A model generated the notes under the pieces. It saw only the letters and a program-made list of their open reading frames with translations. It did not search any database and was not told the DNA's origin. DNA of 64,000 nt from an uncultured Alphaproteobacteria bacterium (lineage in GTDB: Bacteria > Pseudomonadota > Alphaproteobacteria > Micavibrionales > Micavibrionaceae): positions 79,126 through 143,125 of the forward strand of contig CALDTV010000007.1 in assembly GCA_937923625.1 (NCBI GenBank), read 5' to 3'. A program made the position numbers and the translations under genes. This document shows positions 62,601 through 64,000 of the stretch, in pieces; the stretch's first letter is position 1; the number at the start of each line of letters is the position of its first letter.

Positions 62601-64000
62601 TTACAATCGAAATTGCTGATGATGGCGTAGAAGCTGTTAATGACATCACGAGCGCCGAAGAAGGCCAAGTGATTACAGGTGACGTCATTGCAAACGACAC
62701 AGTAAGCCAAGATGGTACGGCTGCTGATACAACTGTAACGTCTGTGACGTTCGGTGGTACTGCGGTATCTATTCCTGCTGGTGGTTCGACAACAATTGTT
62801 GGTGACTATGGCGAGTTAACAATCAACTCTGATGGTACTTACACTTATGAAACGAACGATAATGACCCAGATGGTGTTGATAATTTCATCTACACGATTA
62901 CTGATAAAGATGGTGACTCTGATACGGCTACTTTGAGCGTGACAGTAACACCTGACGGCTCACCTGTTGCTGTTTCTCAAGAGCTTGCTGTTGATGAAAC
63001 AAACTTAACACCTGGACCAATGATCTTTAATGGTGACTTGAATGTTGATTTTGGCCTTGATGGTCAAGGAACAGTGACACCTAAAGGTGCAGATACATTT
63101 GTAGCTGGCGGCTCATTGGCTGGCGGTACATTAACAGCGGGCGGTGTGCCAGTTGTTGTGACTGTAGTTGGTAATAAATATGTTGGTACAGCTGGTGGAA
63201 ACCCAGTGTTTGAGGTCGAGCTAAATAATGACGGTACTTACAAGTTCACATTGATGGATCACATTGATCACGCTGATTCAACAGACCCTAACGATATTAT
63301 TTCAATGGAGTTCGGTGTTGTTGTAACGGATGCTGATGGTGACATGGCGATGGGAACATTTACTGTTCTTGTTCATGATGATGCGCCAGTTGCTTATGAT
63401 GATGGCACTGTAACATTGGAAACTGGAGCCTCTGAAACAGGTAACGTTTTGGTTGCTAACAATGGCGGTCAAGCGGATGAGTTGAGTGAAGATAACCCAA
63501 CAGATGTTGTTGAAGTTCAGTTTGGTAATCAAACAGTGGCTGTTCCTACTTCAGGTTCTGCGACTATTGATGGTGATTTTGGTACTTTAACAATTTCTGC
63601 TGACGGTTCTTACACTTACACTGCAAACTCTGCAGATCAAGAAGGCGTCGATACTTTCACCTACGTGATTGAAGACTTTGACGGTGATCAAGACACGGCT
63701 GAATTTAGCTTTGATGTTTCTTTCGACCCATCTCCAATCAACATTAATGGTGTTGGTCAGACAGATGATACTGACTTAAGCAATGGTAATAATGTTATCC
63801 AAAGCGGTACAATCAATGTTGATTACCAAGGCGATGGTCCTGGTACAACAATGGCAACAGGTACGTTTACATCTGATGGAAACCAAACAGGTGGCACGCT
63901 GTCACATAATGGTGTTCCTGTGACTGTGACGAACTCTGGTAACGTCTATACTGGTACAGCCGGTGGCGTGACAGTGTTCACCATGACAATCCGTGCAGAT
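59609..64000 (+). CDS. Giant repetitive type I secreted adhesin (N-terminal part; continues past window)
   Basis: ATG 59609 follows AAGGAG 8 bp upstream, and the frame stays open for 1464 codons to the window edge. Residues 1-190 hold two tandem copies of a small beta domain (LGDSGDLIVSFADGG...LEDGTLIDPSVL and LQNGQMVLTFADGS...VADGTIIDGEEL), like the BapA prefix-type region. TAAG at 100-103 and PAAG at 231-234 resemble the dialanine site cut by LapG proteases. From about residue 303 come repeats of 129-150 residues of the type I secretion T1SS-143 kind and VCBS-like domains. There is no signal peptide. It is probably a surface biofilm adhesin held by its N-terminus; the C-terminal export signal would lie outside the window. 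Confidence 0.85.
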   Translation, partial: MTCNNIILSQPEAGAVLSHEIPDDVSARLNFGPQDISGLRLGDSGDLIVSFADGGQLNITNFEELIDNGNLLYLEDGTLIDPSVLTGSLQAPQNFNSIETAAGIATGEAITIAQPAANTTQEISLQSGQSYVCDFDPANAATVELQNGQMVLTFADGSQVVINNYSDVMAGTLPAELTVADGTIIDGEELLTDFTEVIEISEVTEFVEPVEEVLQVAQAEPEAVEVANIEPAAGESLNSIAEQLAQVEPASGDGAGSNTGFGFNSAPEVVSFAAPAATGPLGATAQTFTTPNPQPQQNIIITDDAPVVSGNTSNLDETNLAAGNAIVTGNAGVDFGNDGAGTVAPNGSFAASCELAGNALTSGGVAVDVVATSNGYVGTAGGVTVFTFVIDAAGSYTYTQIEPFDHGLTSEPNEAICLDFGIIATDNDGDPATGTVSINVLDDAPNFESPDAVEVDETNFANGMIMAEGRINASIGQDDRAPADGKGNYAGNGDFTASDATNGNAITYCGKPIAVTFDADTNTYTGVSDGVTIFTLEIDGQTGDFKYKQFEAIDHNNTTDPNEVITLEFGAVVRDFDGDTIVGDNIVVKVRDDAPEAEDVIADGVDETTAFVGPQTIDGTVGSIFGNDGAGTAQGNDTFTSGGARTGNALTSNGVPVTVTFDAATGVYTGVAGGETIFTMEIQSNGEYEFTLIGSLDHSDVTAANEVISLNFGYSLTDKDGDSDDATITVNVADDVPTISDDSNRINEDALATGPITITDTLVFDFGQDGEGMIMPVDGGFMAKDEEGGSAIALTSGGQPVVVTETANGYVGTVNGQELFTLDINPTTGEYSFTLSGPIDHTNPGSDVIWLRFEAKIVDADGDIDTATILVDVVDSVPTIGNSSGNVDETNFDNGPLVHTDTLDVDGGTVSPNGTTDSSTPLMSCGVPVVITQTATGYVGVAGGVTVFTLDVDATGAYTYTQFASLDHADTTDGDDILSIDFGIVVTDDNGTTADSIITIEIADDGVEAVNDITSAEEGQVITGDVIANDTVSQDGTAADTTVTSVTFGGTAVSIPAGGSTTIVGDYGELTINSDGTYTYETNDNDPDGVDNFIYTITDKDGDSDTATLSVTVTPDGSPVAVSQELAVDETNLTPGPMIFNGDLNVDFGLDGQGTVTPKGADTFVAGGSLAGGTLTAGGVPVVVTVVGNKYVGTAGGNPVFEVELNNDGTYKFTLMDHIDHADSTDPNDIISMEFGVVVTDADGDMAMGTFTVLVHDDAPVAYDDGTVTLETGASETGNVLVANNGGQADELSEDNPTDVVEVQFGNQTVAVPTSGSATIDGDFGTLTISADGSYTYTANSADQEGVDTFTYVIEDFDGDQDTAEFSFDVSFDPSPININGVGQTDDTDLSNGNNVIQSGTINVDYQGDGPGTTMATGTFTSDGNQTGGTLSHNGVPVTVTNSGNVYTGTAGGVTVFTMTIRAD
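60515..62617 (+). repeat. Five tandem T1SS-143-like repeats in the adhesin
   Basis: Repeat starts, marked by DDAP, DDVP or DSVP, are at 60515, 60932, 61382, 61808 and 62231, so units are 139, 150, 142, 141 and 129 residues long. Each carries VDETNF/L or similar, DFGxDGxG, LTSGGVPV-type, YxGTAGGVTVFT, YTYTQxxxxDH and LxFGxxxTDxDGD. They differ by many substitutions, so the array is old, not a recent duplication. Confidence 0.85.
62954..63376 (+). repeat. Sixth T1SS-143-like repeat, flanked by VCBS-like domains
   Basis: A 141-residue unit starting GSPVAVSQELAVDETNL lies between two cadherin/VCBS-like domains (about 62618-62953 and 63377-63720). Another repeat starts near 63724 (PSPININGVGQTDDTDLSNG) and runs to the window edge. 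The alternation of two domain types begins here, after five units of one type. Confidence 0.8.

Noticed and set aside
1..64000. CRISPR array, insertion sequence, integrase or prophage
   Set aside because: No regularly spaced short repeats outside coding DNA, no transposase or integrase motifs, and no tRNA-flanking direct repeat was noticed near tRNA-Ser.

Overview
This 64 kb stretch reads as chromosomal DNA of a free-living alphaproteobacterium with AT-rich DNA (roughly 40% GC by eye). The lineage call rests on several alphaproteobacterial signs: the order mnmE-mnmG-rsmG-parA-parB; a leuS-lptE-holA neighbourhood with a DUF3576 lipoprotein beside leuS; a SAM-II/SAM-V type riboswitch in front of metA; the alphaproteobacterial form of SerC; hslU/hslV near his genes; and a CheY-like protein with the FGPDRRR tail. 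It is not a reduced endosymbiont, because serine, histidine, methionine and vitamin B6 genes are present. A Micavibrio- or Rhodospirillales-like lineage is possible, but I cannot fix the order or genus.

Layout. 1-7 kb: a truncated DnaJ-type zinc-finger protein, then the tRNA modification and chromosome segregation block. Four parS-like sites lie inside the coding sequences of mnmE, mnmG and rsmG, so this is probably the centromere-like region. 7-15 kb: holA, metA, a small frameshifted ORF, a SAM riboswitch with an intrinsic terminator, lptE, leuS, a 53-codon gene, the DUF3576 lipoprotein and a porin. 15-24 kb: yggS, several lineage-specific unknowns, a degenerate OmpR-type regulator, an Smr protein, an M23 peptidase, and hslV/hslU with a methyltransferase between them. 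24-33 kb: hisH on one strand and hisA-hisF-hisE on the other, HIT and YifB/ComM proteins, two unknown tandem genes, and pssA/psd for phosphatidylethanolamine. 33-44 kb: LOG protein, diguanylate cyclase, UvrD/PcrA helicase, NDUFA9-like protein, SurA, RsmA, Gmk, an SDR enzyme, a glycosyltransferase and a hydrolase. 44-58 kb: tRNA-Ser(GGA), a serralysin-like RTX metalloprotease, an RsmC-like methyltransferase, an HAD phosphatase, an orphan Clp-type AAA+ ATPase, the serine/PLP set (serB, pdxJ, serC, serA), a DNA methylase-fold protein, MscS and a two-component pair. 59.6-64 kb: the first 1464 codons of a giant repetitive secreted adhesin that continues past the window.

Working together: serA, serC and serB give the whole serine pathway within 8 kb, and pdxJ joins it because SerC-type enzymes also feed PLP synthesis. 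PssA and Psd are consecutive steps to phosphatidylethanolamine. HisH and HisF form one synthase although their genes are on opposite strands. The RTX protease and the giant adhesin both look like type I secretion substrates, but no type I exporter is present here. The strongest unusual signals are: (1) parS sites read in one shared frame as VSRET or VSCET; (2) a SAM-riboswitch/terminator unit in front of a small ORF that needs a -1 shift at a T TTT TTG slippery site and leads into metA and perhaps holA; (3) the giant adhesin, with a TAAG motif at a LapG-like position; (4) an eight-CxxC zinc-finger protein without a J domain; (5) an orphan single-ring Clp-type ATPase. I see no CRISPR array, insertion sequence, integrase or phage genes.
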